Shown: positions 30,627-39,689, counted from the stretch's first letter. The stretch: DNA of 64,000 bases from Nonomuraea typhae (GCF_009760925.1 NZ_VRLV01000001.1:1240001-1304000); one strand, 5' to 3'. Translations and numbers: made by a program. Notes: a model not told the origin generated them from the letters alone.

Positions 30627-30784
30627 CGCCGCGGGTTCACGCCCGGCCACGCGGGCGGTCTGCCGGGCGCCGTTGCGGCGCCCGGCCCGTCCGACGTGAG
30701 AAGCGATCCCCCCGACCTGCGCCCGCTCACGGCGGCGGGTGGCGGGTGTGGCGGCCTGCCGTACTTCTAGAAGGAGCGCACCCC

Positions 30785-32446
30785 CTACGAGTCGCGCGCC
30801 ACCGTGGAGACGGCGACGTCCACCTCGGGGACCTGGTCGCGCCAGGCATGCCAGGCGGCGACCGTGCGCCTGGGGTCCTTGGTCTCGCGGGTGCGGGGGC
30901 CGGTGCCGCCCTGCTGCCACGGGTGGGGCCCGTCCAGGGGCCGGTACTCGCAGCCCGCGGCCTCCAGGCGGGCCAGGTGGGCCTCGCGCAGGCGGCGGGT
31001 CAGGTCGGCGTGGCCGGCGGGCCGGCCGGTCCAGACGGCCTCGGCGATCGCGCAGGCCCGCGGGAAGGTCATGTAGTCGAGCGCGCGCTCGTCCGGGATG
31101 TACTCGGCCCACACCTGGAACTGCCCGCCCAGGACCCGCCCGCGCTCCTCCTCCGACCAGGAAGCGGGCAGCACCTCGAAGCTCGCCGAGTCCTCCAGCG
31201 TGATGGGGCCGCCGATGGACAGCGGTTCGGAGGGCAGGTCCGACTGGTCGTAGTCGAAGTACGTCGGGTAGACCGGAGCCCGGACGACCTCGAGGCCCGC
31301 GGCGGCCGCCTGGCGGGCGATGGCGTCGCCGCGCCAGCACATGACGATGGTGTCGGCCAGGGCGCCCCCGCTCTGGAAGCCCTCGTCCCAGACGATCATC
31401 CTCTTGCCCCGCCCGGCCAGGTGCTCGCCGATCTGGCGCAGGAACCAGCCGTGCATCGCCCGGGCGTCCGTGACGCCGAGCGCGGCCATGTGCCCGGCCA
31501 CCTCGGGGTCGAGCGGCCAGTCCTCGGTGGGGCACTCGTCCCCGCCGAGGTGGAAGTAGGGCGTGTCGACGACGTCGAGCACCTCGTCCACCAGCTCGCA
31601 CACGAGCTCGACCGCCGCCGGGACGGGCTTGAGCACGCCGGAGCCGATGCCCCACCCGCCGAGCACCTCGCGCGAGCCGGTGCCGAGCTCGGGGAAGGCG
31701 GCCAGCAGGGCCGAGGCGTGGCCGGGCAGGTCGATCTCGGGGACCACCGTGATGCCGCGCTCGGCGGCGTAGGCGGAGATCTCGGCGAGGTCGTCGAGGG
31801 TGTAGTAGCCGCCGTGGGGCGTGCCGTCGTAGTCGTTGGAGTGGCGCCGGTGCCCGATGAGCGTGTCGGGGCGGTGGGTGGATCGGCGGTTGATGACCGG
31901 GTGGCGGCGGCTTTCGATGCGCCAGCCCTGGTCGTCCGTCAGGTGCAGGTGCAGGCGGTTCATGCGGTGCATGGCGAGCAGGTCGAGGTATCGGAGCACC
32001 GTGTTCTTGGTCCGGAAGTGCCGGGACACGTCGATCATGCCGCCGCGCCACGCCGTCGCGGGCGCGTCGTCGATCTCGCCGCACGGGAGCTCCCAGCGCG
32101 TGCCGGCCGCCGCCGCCCGCCAGGCGTCCGCACCGAGCAACTGCCTGAGTGCCTGTACGGCGTGGCGCACGCCGTCCGGATCGGCGGCCGCGATCTCGAC
32201 GCCGTCCCCGGTGACGCGCAGCCGGTAGCCCTCGGCCGCCCCGCCGTCCTCGAGGCGGACCGACACCGCGCCCTGCGGCGCGGAGCCGGGGGCCAAAGGC
32301 AGGTTCAGCGGGTGCAGCAGGCGCCGCACCAGGTGCGCGAGGCCGGGCTCGGCGTGCAGAAGGGTGCCGGCGTCGAGGGTGAACGTGCCGTCGTGGGCCA
32401 CGGCGTGGCGCGGGGAGGGAACGAGGAGTGCGTATCGATCGCTCAT
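30785..32446 (-). CDS. beta-N-acetylhexosaminidase (GH20)
   Basis: This is a 553-residue GH20 enzyme that removes terminal N-acetylglucosamine or N-acetylgalactosamine by substrate-assisted catalysis. An N-terminal GH20b domain (about 5-125) precedes the barrel, which starts AWRGGMIDVSRHF. The catalytic pair is D303-E304 in YFHLGGDECP, and MHRMNRLHLHLTDDQGWR is the family's substrate strand. No signal peptide is evident (MSDRYALLVPSPRHA), so it probably acts on imported chito-oligosaccharides or turnover fragments in the cytoplasm. It is divergent from a ROK regulator, with 59 bases between, which suggests control by it. Confidence 0.93.
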   Translation of the reverse strand: MSDRYALLVPSPRHAVAHDGTFTLDAGTLLHAEPGLAHLVRRLLHPLNLPLAPGSAPQGAVSVRLEDGGAAEGYRLRVTGDGVEIAAADPDGVRHAVQALRQLLGADAWRAAAAGTRWELPCGEIDDAPATAWRGGMIDVSRHFRTKNTVLRYLDLLAMHRMNRLHLHLTDDQGWRIESRRHPVINRRSTHRPDTLIGHRRHSNDYDGTPHGGYYTLDDLAEISAYAAERGITVVPEIDLPGHASALLAAFPELGTGSREVLGGWGIGSGVLKPVPAAVELVCELVDEVLDVVDTPYFHLGGDECPTEDWPLDPEVAGHMAALGVTDARAMHGWFLRQIGEHLAGRGKRMIVWDEGFQSGGALADTIVMCWRGDAIARQAAAAGLEVVRAPVYPTYFDYDQSDLPSEPLSIGGPITLEDSASFEVLPASWSEEERGRVLGGQFQVWAEYIPDERALDYMTFPRACAIAEAVWTGRPAGHADLTRRLREAHLARLEAAGCEYRPLDGPHPWQQGGTGPRTRETKDPRRTVAAWHAWRDQVPEVDVAVSTVARDS

Positions 32447-32505
32447 GTCACGAAAATTAACAGGACGGGATCCAGAAAGAAAGGGGGTGTGGTAGACCTT
32501 CCCCC

Positions 32506-33648
32506 ATGCCGCCCCGGACCGCGTCGCCGCACACCGCCCGCCTCATCAACGACCGGGCCGCCTTCGACCTGCTGCTGGAGCACGGTCACCTGTCCAGGGC
32601 GGAGCTCCAGCAACGCACCGGGCTGTCCCGGGCGACCATCGGCGACCTCGTGGACCGGCTGGAGGCGGGCCGGCTCATCACGCCCGTCGGCGAGTCCCCG
32701 AGCAGGCGGCGCGGCCCCAACGCGGTCCTGTACGGTCTGGTCGCCGACCGTGCCCACGTCGCCGGGGTCGAGGTGCGCCCCGGCGAGGTGCTGGCCTCGG
32801 TCAACGACCTGACCGGCGGCCAGGTGGGCTTCGCCAGGGGCCCGCTCGACCCGGCCGCCGAGCCCGACCGCCTCGTGCACGACACGATCGGCGCGGCCCT
32901 GGCCGACGCCCGCCTCGGCGCCGACCGGCTGGACGGCGTGGTCATCGGCACGCCGGGCCTCATCGACCCCGAGACCGGGGACGTGGCGTTCGTCGGCGCG
33001 CTGCCGACCTGGCACGCCAACCTCCTGCCCGGCCTGCGCGCCCGGCTGGGCGGCCTGCCGGTGCTGGTCGAGAACGAGGTCAACCTGGCAGGGCTGGCCG
33101 AGCACCGGCTCGGCGCGGCCCGCGGGGAGGACACCTTCGCCCTCATCTCCCTGGACGCCGGGGTCGGCATGGCGATCGTGCTGGGCGGGCGGCTGCACCG
33201 AGGGCGCTCGGGCGGCGCGGGGGAGATCTCCTATCTGCCTGCCAGCCTGGACGGCGCCGCCTTCCCCCACCTGGTCTCCGGGCCCGCCCTGCTCGCGCTG
33301 GCCGCCGAGCACGGGGTGGCGGCACCCGGCGCCGGCGGGCGGCTCGCGGGGGAGGACCTGGCCACGGTGGTGCGCAAGGCGCCCGGTTCCTTCCTGGACG
33401 TGCTGGCCGAGCGGATCGCGTTCGGCGCGCTGGCCGTGTGCGCGGTGCTGGATCCGGGCTGCGTCATCCTCGCGGGTCCCGTGGGCAGGGCGGGCGGGGA
33501 GGAACTGGCGGCGCGGGTGGAGGAACGGCTGGCCGGGCAGATCCCGCTGCCGACCCGGGTGGTGCCGGGCACCGTCGAGGGCGACGCGGTGCTGCGCGGC
33601 GCCGTTCTCGTGGCATTGGAGCGGCTCTACCAGCAGATGTTTCGGTAG
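32506..33648 (+). CDS. ROK-family transcriptional regulator
   Basis: This is a 380-residue protein with an N-terminal winged helix (about 18-60, LSRAELQQRTGLSRATIGDL) and a ROK domain (about 80-375) with GVVIGTPGLIDPETG and ENEVNLAGLAEH. The zinc-binding CxCGxxGC-type motif that follows GE(I/L)GH in sugar-binding ROK proteins is missing (GEISYLPASLDGAAF), so it is a regulator and not a kinase. It is divergent from the GH20 gene and most likely represses it, released by an amino sugar. Confidence 0.9.
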   Translation: MPPRTASPHTARLINDRAAFDLLLEHGHLSRAELQQRTGLSRATIGDLVDRLEAGRLITPVGESPSRRRGPNAVLYGLVADRAHVAGVEVRPGEVLASVNDLTGGQVGFARGPLDPAAEPDRLVHDTIGAALADARLGADRLDGVVIGTPGLIDPETGDVAFVGALPTWHANLLPGLRARLGGLPVLVENEVNLAGLAEHRLGAARGEDTFALISLDAGVGMAIVLGGRLHRGRSGGAGEISYLPASLDGAAFPHLVSGPALLALAAEHGVAAPGAGGRLAGEDLATVVRKAPGSFLDVLAERIAFGALAVCAVLDPGCVILAGPVGRAGGEELAARVEERLAGQIPLPTRVVPGTVEGDAVLRGAVLVALERLYQQMFR

Positions 33649-33704
33649 TCGACCAGCAATAATGCGAAATAGCCGCATCATGCGCGACATATCCGTGGAA
33701 CGTG

Positions 33705-33718
33705 GTCGAAACTTCGAC
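33705..33718. promoter_or_regulatory. palindrome GTCGAA-AC-TTCGAC
   Basis: This is a perfect 14-base inverted repeat in the 105-base gap before the ACT-domain gene, 36 bases from its start. It looks like an operator for a dimeric repressor. I cannot say which of the nearby regulators binds it. Confidence 0.4.
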
Positions 33719-33753
33719 ACGGCACCGTGGACCCTCAGAAAGGGGGCGGAACG

Positions 33754-34371
33754 ATGCTGCTTCGACTCAGAGTGTCCCTGCCTGACCGGCCCGGAGGGCT
33801 GGGGCAGGTGGCCCGCGCGCTCGGCGCGCTCGGCGCCGACATCCTGCAGGTGACCGTGCTGGAACGCGAGAGCGGGCGGGCGGTGGACGAGTTCACCGTC
33901 GAATGGGCCGGCGGCGCGGCCGAGATGGAGGAACGCCTGTCCGGCCTGCCCGGGATGCGGGTCGACGGCGTCTGGCCGACCAAGGACGTCCCGGGCACGG
34001 CGCCGGACTACGACCTGCTCACCCACGTCGCCGCCGAACCGGCGCGCGGCTTCGCCACGCTGGTGGACGCGCTGCCCGGCCTGTGCGGGGCCGACTGGGC
34101 GCTCGGGCTGGCCGACGGAGTGGTACGGCACGCCAGCCTGTCCGCCCCGTCCGCCTACGACCTGCCCGACCCGCCGCTGCGCGCCGTCACCCGGGCCGGC
34201 GGCGACCTGCGCCTGCTGGTGCTGCCCGTGGAGGGCCTGCACATCGTGGTGGCCCGCAGGGTCGGCCCCGCCTTCCACCGCGCCGAACTCCACCGGGCCG
34301 CCCGCATCGCCGAGGTGGTGGCCAAGCTGGCCGGCCGTACCGCCGAAGCGGCGGGGGCCGTTGACCCGTAA
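33754..34371 (+). CDS. ACT-domain protein
   Basis: This 205-residue protein begins with an ACT domain (about 1-72): MLLRLRVSLPDRPGGLGQVA, ADILQVTVLERE, then VDEFTVEW. The C-terminal 130 residues have no motif I recognise and include DYDLLTHVAAEPARGFATLV and LLVLPVEGLHIVVARRVGP. ACT domains bind amino acids or other small ligands as regulators. The start at 33754 has AGGGGGCGG upstream; a GTG at 33727 would add nine residues. It precedes the MaoC/acyl-CoA dehydrogenase pair and may regulate the pathway allosterically. Confidence 0.8.
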   Translation: MLLRLRVSLPDRPGGLGQVARALGALGADILQVTVLERESGRAVDEFTVEWAGGAAEMEERLSGLPGMRVDGVWPTKDVPGTAPDYDLLTHVAAEPARGFATLVDALPGLCGADWALGLADGVVRHASLSAPSAYDLPDPPLRAVTRAGGDLRLLVLPVEGLHIVVARRVGPAFHRAELHRAARIAEVVAKLAGRTAEAAGAVDP

Positions 34372-34397
34372 AACGTCAGACGATTAACGTGGCGTAG

Positions 34398-34931
34398 GTG
34401 ACCGTGCACGAGGCGGCCATCGGCCGCTACTACGAGGACTTCGTGGTGGGCGACGTCTACCAGCACCCGCTCGGCCGCACGATCAGTGAGGCCGACAACA
34501 CGTGGTTCACCCTGCTCACCATGAACACCAACCAGAACCACTTCAACGCGCACTTCGCCGCCAGAGCCCCGACCGGCAAGATCATCGTCAACTCGGGCCT
34601 GTCGGTGGCGATCGTCCTGGGCCTGTCCGTCATGGACGTCAGCCAGACCGCGATCATGAACCTGGGCTGGGAGGACATCAGGCTCACCCACCCCGTCTTC
34701 GTCGGCGACACCGTCTACGCCGAGTCGCTGATCACCGCCAAGCGCGAGTCGAAGTCCCGCCCCTACGCCGGGATCGTCACCGCCCGCACCCGCGGCCTCA
34801 ACCAGGACGGCGACGAGATCATGTCCTGGACCAGGACGGTCATGGTGTACAAACGCGGCGCCCCGCACGACAAGGGCTACTTCCCGCAGGCCAGGAGCGG
34901 CCCCCTCACGCCCGACCCGGAGAAGGAGTGA
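34398..34931 (+). CDS. MaoC-family (hot-dog) hydratase
   Basis: This 177-residue protein is of the MaoC-like type: YYEDFVVGDVYQHPLGRTISEADNTWFTLLTMNTNQNHFNAHFA contains the hydratase-2 style catalytic D and H/N region. It resembles mesaconyl-CoA hydratase-like members of about the same size. It would add water to an enoyl-CoA. It is read from GTG at 34398 without a clear ribosome site; GTG 34404 is an alternative. The next gene, an acyl-CoA dehydrogenase, would make the enoyl-CoA. Confidence 0.87.
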   Translation: MTVHEAAIGRYYEDFVVGDVYQHPLGRTISEADNTWFTLLTMNTNQNHFNAHFAARAPTGKIIVNSGLSVAIVLGLSVMDVSQTAIMNLGWEDIRLTHPVFVGDTVYAESLITAKRESKSRPYAGIVTARTRGLNQDGDEIMSWTRTVMVYKRGAPHDKGYFPQARSGPLTPDPEKE

Positions 34932-34939
34932 CCCCGCCC

Positions 34940-36103
34940 GTGGACTTCGAGCTGAGCGACGACCAGAGGGCCTTCAGGGAGACGCTGCGCGCCTTCGTCG
35001 ACAAGGAGATCCTGCCGGTCGCCACCGAATGGGAGCACTCCGGCAGATATCCCACCGAGATCGTGGACAAGATGAAGGAGATGGGCCTGTTCGGGCTGAC
35101 CGTGCCCGAGGAGTACGGCGGGCTGGCCGCCGACATGGTCACCTTCGCGCTCGTCTTCGAGGAGATCGCCAGGGGCTGGATGGGCGTGGCCGGGACCATC
35201 GGCTCCCACACGCTGTCCACCTGGATGATCGCCCGCCACGGCACCGAGGAGCAGAAACGCCGCTACCTCCCGGAACTGGCCAGCGGCGCCCGCCGTACCG
35301 GACTGGCGCTGACCGAACCCGGGGCGGGCACGGACCTGCAGGGCATCCAGGCCCGCGCCGTGCGCGACGGCGGCGACTACGTCGTCAACGGCGCCAAGAC
35401 GTGGATCACCAACGCCCGCCACGCCGACCCGCTTCCCGTTCTGGTCAAGACCTCGATCACCGAGCCCGCCCACAAGGGCATGTCCGTGCTGCTCGTGGAC
35501 GCGGGCGCGCCCGGCTTCACCGTGGGGCGCGACCTGCCAAAACTCGGCTACAAGGGTCCCGAGACCTGCGAGGTCACGCTGCAGGACGTGCGGGTGCCCG
35601 TCGCCAACCTGCTCGGCGGCGAGGAGGGGAGGGGCATGCAGCAGGTGCTCGGCGGGCTCGAGATGGGCCGCATCAACATCGCCGCCCGCGCCGTCGGGGT
35701 CGCGCAGGCCGCCTACGACGCCGCGCTCGGCTACGCCCGCGAGCGGTCCGCGTTCGGCCGCCCGATCGCCGACTTCCAGGCCATCCAGCTCAAGCTCGCC
35801 GACCTGGCCACCGAGATCCAGGCGGCCCGGCTGCTCACCTACTGGGCGGCCGCGCGAGCCGACGGCGGCGCCCGGGTGGACATGGAGGCGGGCATGGCCA
35901 AGTACTTCGCCTCCGAGGTGGCGCTCAGGGCCTCGCTGGAGTCGATGCGCGTGCACGGCGCGTACGGCTACAGCCAGGAGTTCGTGGTCGAGCGGCTGTA
36001 TCGCGACGCCCCGCTGATGGCGATCGGCGAGGGCACCAACGACGTGCAGCGCCTGGTGATCGCCAAGGCGCTGATCAGCGGGAAGCGCAAGGTCGGCTGG
36101 TAG
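34940..36103 (+). CDS. acyl-CoA dehydrogenase
   Basis: This is a 387-residue FAD enzyme that forms a 2,3-double bond in an acyl-CoA. The N-terminal helical domain starts VDFELSDDQRAFRETLRAF, ALTEPGAGTDLQGI and TWITNARHADP are the FAD/substrate strands, and the catalytic base is in MAIGEGTNDVQRLVIA near the C-terminus. GTG at 34940 is preferred because GGAG lies about 11 bases before it. A GTG at 34928 overlaps the previous stop. It works with the MaoC hydratase just upstream. Confidence 0.93.
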   Translation: MDFELSDDQRAFRETLRAFVDKEILPVATEWEHSGRYPTEIVDKMKEMGLFGLTVPEEYGGLAADMVTFALVFEEIARGWMGVAGTIGSHTLSTWMIARHGTEEQKRRYLPELASGARRTGLALTEPGAGTDLQGIQARAVRDGGDYVVNGAKTWITNARHADPLPVLVKTSITEPAHKGMSVLLVDAGAPGFTVGRDLPKLGYKGPETCEVTLQDVRVPVANLLGGEEGRGMQQVLGGLEMGRINIAARAVGVAQAAYDAALGYARERSAFGRPIADFQAIQLKLADLATEIQAARLLTYWAAARADGGARVDMEAGMAKYFASEVALRASLESMRVHGAYGYSQEFVVERLYRDAPLMAIGEGTNDVQRLVIAKALISGKRKVGW

Positions 36104-36228
36104 GACGGGACGGCGGGCGCGTCTGGGCGGGCTGGGATCCCGGGTCGGCGGGCAGGCGGAGCATGGCGTTCCTTTCGTCGTGGACAACAGGAACGATCAC
36201 ACACCCCCCGCCGGGCGGTCCGGGGCGG

Positions 36229-36264
36229 GTTTCCCGTCGCCGCCGGATTCAGGCGACGGGAAAC
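36229..36264. terminator. strong hairpin between convergent genes
   Basis: A perfect 13-base stem, GTTTCCCGTCGCC and GGCGACGGGAAAC, encloses a 10-base loop in the gap between the acyl-CoA dehydrogenase (ends 36103) and the convergent MmgE/PrpD gene (ends 36297). The position and symmetry fit a bidirectional terminator. Confidence 0.7.
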
Positions 36265-36296
36265 GCCACTGGCCGGGCGGTGAATCGAGCCCCGGG

Positions 36297-37721
36297 TCAG
36301 CCCCGGTCGCGGGCGCCCGTGGCGGCCACGGGGGACACGGACAGGGACAGCAGCTGCGTGGCCGAGGCTCCGGCGCGGGCCGCCGCGACCAGGGCCGCCA
36401 CCCGGTCCTCCGGCAGCGCCCGCCCGGCGTTGTCGCGGAACTTGCGGGCCAGGTCCTCGACGGTCAGCGGGTGCTCGGGACTGCCGCGGGAGGAGTCGAC
36501 CCGGTGTTCCAGCACGGCCCCGCCGGCCAGCCGTACCCTCAGGACCGCCGCGAACGAGCGCGGGAACAGCTCGGTGGCGCGCGCGTCGGCCACGCACCGC
36601 ACGCGGGCGGCCAGAGCCAGGCGCGCGGGGTCCAGGTCGGCGAAGTCGTCCGGGGAGACGCCCAGGACGGCGCCGGAACCGAGGAACGCGGTCGCGACCG
36701 TGTAGGGCCCGGAGAACTTCGCGTGGTACGGCGAGCGCGGCGCCGCCTTCTCCTCCGGCGGCTCGGCGATCGTGCGCAGCACCGGGGCGGCCACCCCCAG
36801 CTCGATCTCCTCGATCTGCACGGGGTCAAGGCGCTCGCGCAACGCCAGCGCGCAGTCGATGGCCGGATGGGTGAAGTGGTTGGTCGGATAGGGCTTGTAG
36901 ACCGTGCGCAGGAGCTCCCAGCGGTCGCCGAGGTCGTCCAGCAGGGCGCCGGCGTCGTAGCGGCCGTCCAGCCACGCCTGGAAGAAGCCGAAACGTCCCT
37001 CCAGCACGGTCGGCGGCCCGGTCACGCCCTCCAGGGCCATGACCGCGGCGCTCACCCCGGCGTGCGCGGCCCAGCCGCAGTGCACCCGCTTGACCGTGCC
37101 GCCGGTCCGGTTGGCCTCGATCACGCCCGAGCCCATGCTGGCCGCGATGCCGATCGCGTCGGCCAGCCCGGCCGCGGGCAGGCCGTACACCATCCCGGCG
37201 GCCACCGCCGCGCCCAGCGTCCCGCAGATCGAGGTGGCGTGCTGGCCCCGGTCGAAGAAGAGGGAGTTGCCCGCCTCGGGCAGGTAGGAGGCCATGCCGA
37301 GGCGGTTGCAGACCTCGATGCCGGCGGCGACCGCCGCGGCCAGTTCCGCCCCTCCGGCGCCCGTGGCCTCGGCGGCGGCCAGCGCGGCGGGCACCACCGG
37401 CGCGCTCGGATGCAGCACCGAGGGCAGGTGGGTGTCGTCGTAGTCCAGAGCGTGCGCGAGCGTGCCGTTGACCAGGGCCGCCGAGGGGGCGGGCAGCCGG
37501 TGGCCGCTGCCGATCGCGGTGGCCTCCTCGGCGCCGCTCCACCGGCGTACGGCACGCAGCACGGCCGGGGCGGCGTCGCCGTCCGGCTCGGCGTAGGCGG
37601 CCAGGCAGTTGCCCAGCACGTCGAGGACGCGCCCCTCGACGTCGGTGCGGACGGCGGCGGGCAGCCCGTCGCGGCAGCTCGCGGCGAAGTCCGCCAGGAG
37701 CCGCACGTGCGTGGTCGTCAT
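36297..37721 (-). CDS. MmgE/PrpD-family protein
   Basis: This 474-residue protein is of the 2-methylcitrate dehydratase/iminodisuccinate epimerase-like family. It has the helical N-terminal domain (LADFAASCRDGLPAAV), the family signatures LVNGTLAHALDYDDTH and GGTVKRVHCGWAAHAG, and YPTNHFTHPAIDCAL. The family includes methylcitrate dehydratase, itaconate decarboxylase (CAD) and epimerases, so the reaction stays open. It overlaps the upstream cyclase gene by four bases (ATGA), so the two are coupled. Confidence 0.9.
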   Translation of the reverse strand: MTTTHVRLLADFAASCRDGLPAAVRTDVEGRVLDVLGNCLAAYAEPDGDAAPAVLRAVRRWSGAEEATAIGSGHRLPAPSAALVNGTLAHALDYDDTHLPSVLHPSAPVVPAALAAAEATGAGGAELAAAVAAGIEVCNRLGMASYLPEAGNSLFFDRGQHATSICGTLGAAVAAGMVYGLPAAGLADAIGIAASMGSGVIEANRTGGTVKRVHCGWAAHAGVSAAVMALEGVTGPPTVLEGRFGFFQAWLDGRYDAGALLDDLGDRWELLRTVYKPYPTNHFTHPAIDCALALRERLDPVQIEEIELGVAAPVLRTIAEPPEEKAAPRSPYHAKFSGPYTVATAFLGSGAVLGVSPDDFADLDPARLALAARVRCVADARATELFPRSFAAVLRVRLAGGAVLEHRVDSSRGSPEHPLTVEDLARKFRDNAGRALPEDRVAALVAAARAGASATQLLSLSVSPVAATGARDRG

Positions 37722-38512
37722 GAACGCTCCCCGGGCAGGATCGCCAGCGGCCGGACCGGCGCGCCGGTCGCGCCCACGATCGACAGCGGGTTGAGGATCA
37801 GCAGGAACTCACCGACCTGGGCGTCGAGCAGCTCGTGCAGGCGCATGGTCTCGATGATGTTGACGCCGGACTCCACCAGCATGATCCGGTGCACGGGCAG
37901 CGTGGCGTGGCCGCGGCCCGGGGCGATCTGCTCGAAGGCGATCGTCTCGCCGCCGACGGCCCGCGGGCGCTTCTCCGTCAGCCAGCCGGCCGCCTCGACG
38001 CCGGGGCCGGGGACGCCGCCGGTCAGGCCGATGAACCGGTCCGGTTCATGCCATAACCGGGACCAGCCGGTGCCGACGAGCACGACGTCGCCCTCGCGGA
38101 TCTCGACGTTCTTGGCGGCGGCCTCCAGGTCGGCCGCGGTGACCTCGTAGCCCGCGGGCAGGACGGGCGTGTTGTGCACCCGGGCCACGTCGAGCAGGAC
38201 GCACCGGCCCACGTACGGCTCGAAGGCGTCGATGCCCAGCTCGCTGAAGCCGTCGTTGGTGGTCAGCGTGGCCGGGTCGGCGCCGCCGTACAGGAGGCCG
38301 TCGTGGGAGACGTGGGCCAGCGCGTCGACGTGGGTGCCGACGTGGCCGCCGGTGACGATCAGCTCGTTGGCCGCCGAACCGCCGTCGGTGCGGACCACGT
38401 CTCCGTGACGGCGTTCCAGGAGCATGCGGAAGGGGGGATGATTGGGCGACTGGGGCATTCCCCTGCGCATCGGCTGCGCCAAGTCGTACACACGCGCGCC
38501 GTCGTGCCACAT
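37718..38512 (-). CDS. cyclase-family (kynurenine formamidase-like) hydrolase
   Basis: This 264-residue metal-dependent hydrolase has the family motif HVGTHVDALAHV (HxGTHxDxxxH, about 57-68), which binds the metal, plus an early YDLAQPMRRGMPQSP. The family includes arylformamidase and isatin hydrolase. Substrates are often amides or lactones. It is translated first, with the MmgE/PrpD gene coupled to it. The 5' region carries the palindrome TTCCAATTATTGGAA, shared with the divergent small gene and IclR operon. Confidence 0.9.
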   Translation of the reverse strand: MWHDGARVYDLAQPMRRGMPQSPNHPPFRMLLERRHGDVVRTDGGSAANELIVTGGHVGTHVDALAHVSHDGLLYGGADPATLTTNDGFSELGIDAFEPYVGRCVLLDVARVHNTPVLPAGYEVTAADLEAAAKNVEIREGDVVLVGTGWSRLWHEPDRFIGLTGGVPGPGVEAAGWLTEKRPRAVGGETIAFEQIAPGRGHATLPVHRIMLVESGVNIIETMRLHELLDAQVGEFLLILNPLSIVGATGAPVRPLAILPGERS

Positions 38513-38528
38513 GGCTCACTCCTGGTGT

Positions 38529-38543
38529 TCCAATTATTGGAAT
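38529..38543. promoter_or_regulatory. palindromic operator TTCCAATTATTGGAA
   Basis: This is a perfect 15-base palindrome in the 50-base gap between the divergent cyclase (38512) and small gene (38563). TTCCA...TGGAA is the usual style of IclR-family sites, and an IclR regulator is encoded at 38919 in the rightward operon. A related GGAAC-GCT-GTTCC lies at 39745. Confidence 0.65.
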
Positions 38544-38562
38544 TAGGTTTCAAACTGTACCC

Positions 38563-38907
38563 ATGATCTACCTGGTCTACAGGATGCGGCTCGCCGAGCG
38601 TGCCCGTCGGGACATGCCGGCATTCTGGGAGTGGCTGGAGGAACGCGAGCGCTGGTTCTATCGTGACCTGCCAATGGTGAAAGAGGTCCGGTGGTTCTAC
38701 AGCGTCGTCGGCGAGGTCTACATGCTGGAGAACTGGGCGGCCTTCGAGGACGAGGCGGCCTGGGGCGCCTACCGGCAGGCCCTCGGCGTGCTCAAGAGCG
38801 ATCCTCCCTGGGAGTCGCAGCGGGTCTCACAGGAGGAGTGGTGGGACTTCGTGGACACGAAGATCATGACTGATCCACCGGTCCCGGTGGGGTTGCAGCG
38901 TAGGTGA
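38563..38907 (+). CDS. small conserved-looking protein (dimeric alpha/beta barrel-like)
   Basis: This 114-residue protein begins MIYLVYRMRLAERARRDMP and contains FWEWLEERERWFYRDLPMV, VRWFYSVVGEVYMLENWAAF and DPPWESQRVSQEEWWDFVDT. The strand-helix-strand order and the VYMLENWAAFEDEAAW segment recall NIPSNAP and antibiotic-monooxygenase type ferredoxin-like folds, but I do not recognise the family with certainty. It overlaps or closely precedes the IclR gene and shares the palindromic operator with the cyclase. Confidence 0.72.
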   Translation: MIYLVYRMRLAERARRDMPAFWEWLEERERWFYRDLPMVKEVRWFYSVVGEVYMLENWAAFEDEAAWGAYRQALGVLKSDPPWESQRVSQEEWWDFVDTKIMTDPPVPVGLQRR

Positions 38908-38918
38908 AGGGCCCGAGC

Positions 38919-39689
38919 ATGACCAGCATGTCCAGCCAGACCGTGGCGACCGTCGAGCGCGCGGCCGACGTCCTCGTCTATTTCGCCGAGTCCGGCACCA
39001 GCACGCTCGGCGTGACCGAGATCGCCGACGGCCTCGGCATGTCCAAGGCCGCGGTCCACCGGGTCCTGGCCTCTCTGCGCAGCCGCGGCCTGGTCGAGGT
39101 CGACGAGGAAAGCCGCCGCTACCGGCTCGGGCTGACCGCGATGCGCCTCGGGCTGGCCTATCTCGACCGGATCGACGTCCGCCGCATCGCCGGGCCCGAG
39201 CTGACCGGGCTGAGCGCGCGCACCCACGAGACGGCGACGCTGTCGATCAGGACCGGGACCAGCCGCGTCTACATCGACCAGGTCACGCCGCCGCGGGAGG
39301 TGATCATGTCGGTCTCGCTGGGCGTGCCGTACCCGCTGCACGCGGGCGGCTCGTCCAAGGCGTTCCTGGCCTTCCTCACCGAGGAGGAGATCTCCACGTA
39401 CCTGGAGAAACCCCTCGATCCGGTGACCCCGGGCACGGTCACCGACCCCGACCGGCTGCGGGTGGAGCTGTCGCTGATCCGCCGGCGCGGCTACGCGATG
39501 TCGATCAACGAGCGCCAGCGCGGCGCCGCCTCGGTGGCCGCGCCGGTGCTCGACCACCACGGCATGCCGGCGGCGGTCATCAGCGTCTGCGGGCCCGCCG
39601 AACGCTTCGTCGGCGAGGCCGACGCGTGCGCGGCGGCGCTTTTGGAAACCACGGACCAACTTTCCGCCAGACTGGGTTACCGGGGTTGA
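38919..39689 (+). CDS. IclR-family transcriptional regulator
   Basis: This is a 256-residue regulator with a winged helix-turn-helix (about 25-65: LGVTEIADGLGMSKAAVHRVLASL) and the IclR effector domain (about 80-250) with VSLGVPYPLHAGGSSKAFLAF and GYAMSINERQRGAASVAAPV. ATG at 38919 has GAAGG nine bases upstream; a GTG at 38904 overlaps the previous stop. It probably controls the cyclase/PrpD and small-protein genes through the palindrome at 38529. Confidence 0.92.
   Translation: MTSMSSQTVATVERAADVLVYFAESGTSTLGVTEIADGLGMSKAAVHRVLASLRSRGLVEVDEESRRYRLGLTAMRLGLAYLDRIDVRRIAGPELTGLSARTHETATLSIRTGTSRVYIDQVTPPREVIMSVSLGVPYPLHAGGSSKAFLAFLTEEEISTYLEKPLDPVTPGTVTDPDRLRVELSLIRRRGYAMSINERQRGAASVAAPVLDHHGMPAAVISVCGPAERFVGEADACAAALLETTDQLSARLGYRG

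Noticed and set aside
32486..32498. Possible DasR-type site GTGTGGTAGACC before the ROK gene
   Set aside because: It holds GGT and AGACC halves but lacks the two bases that make the TGGTCTAGACCA palindrome, so it is not a credible site for DasR.
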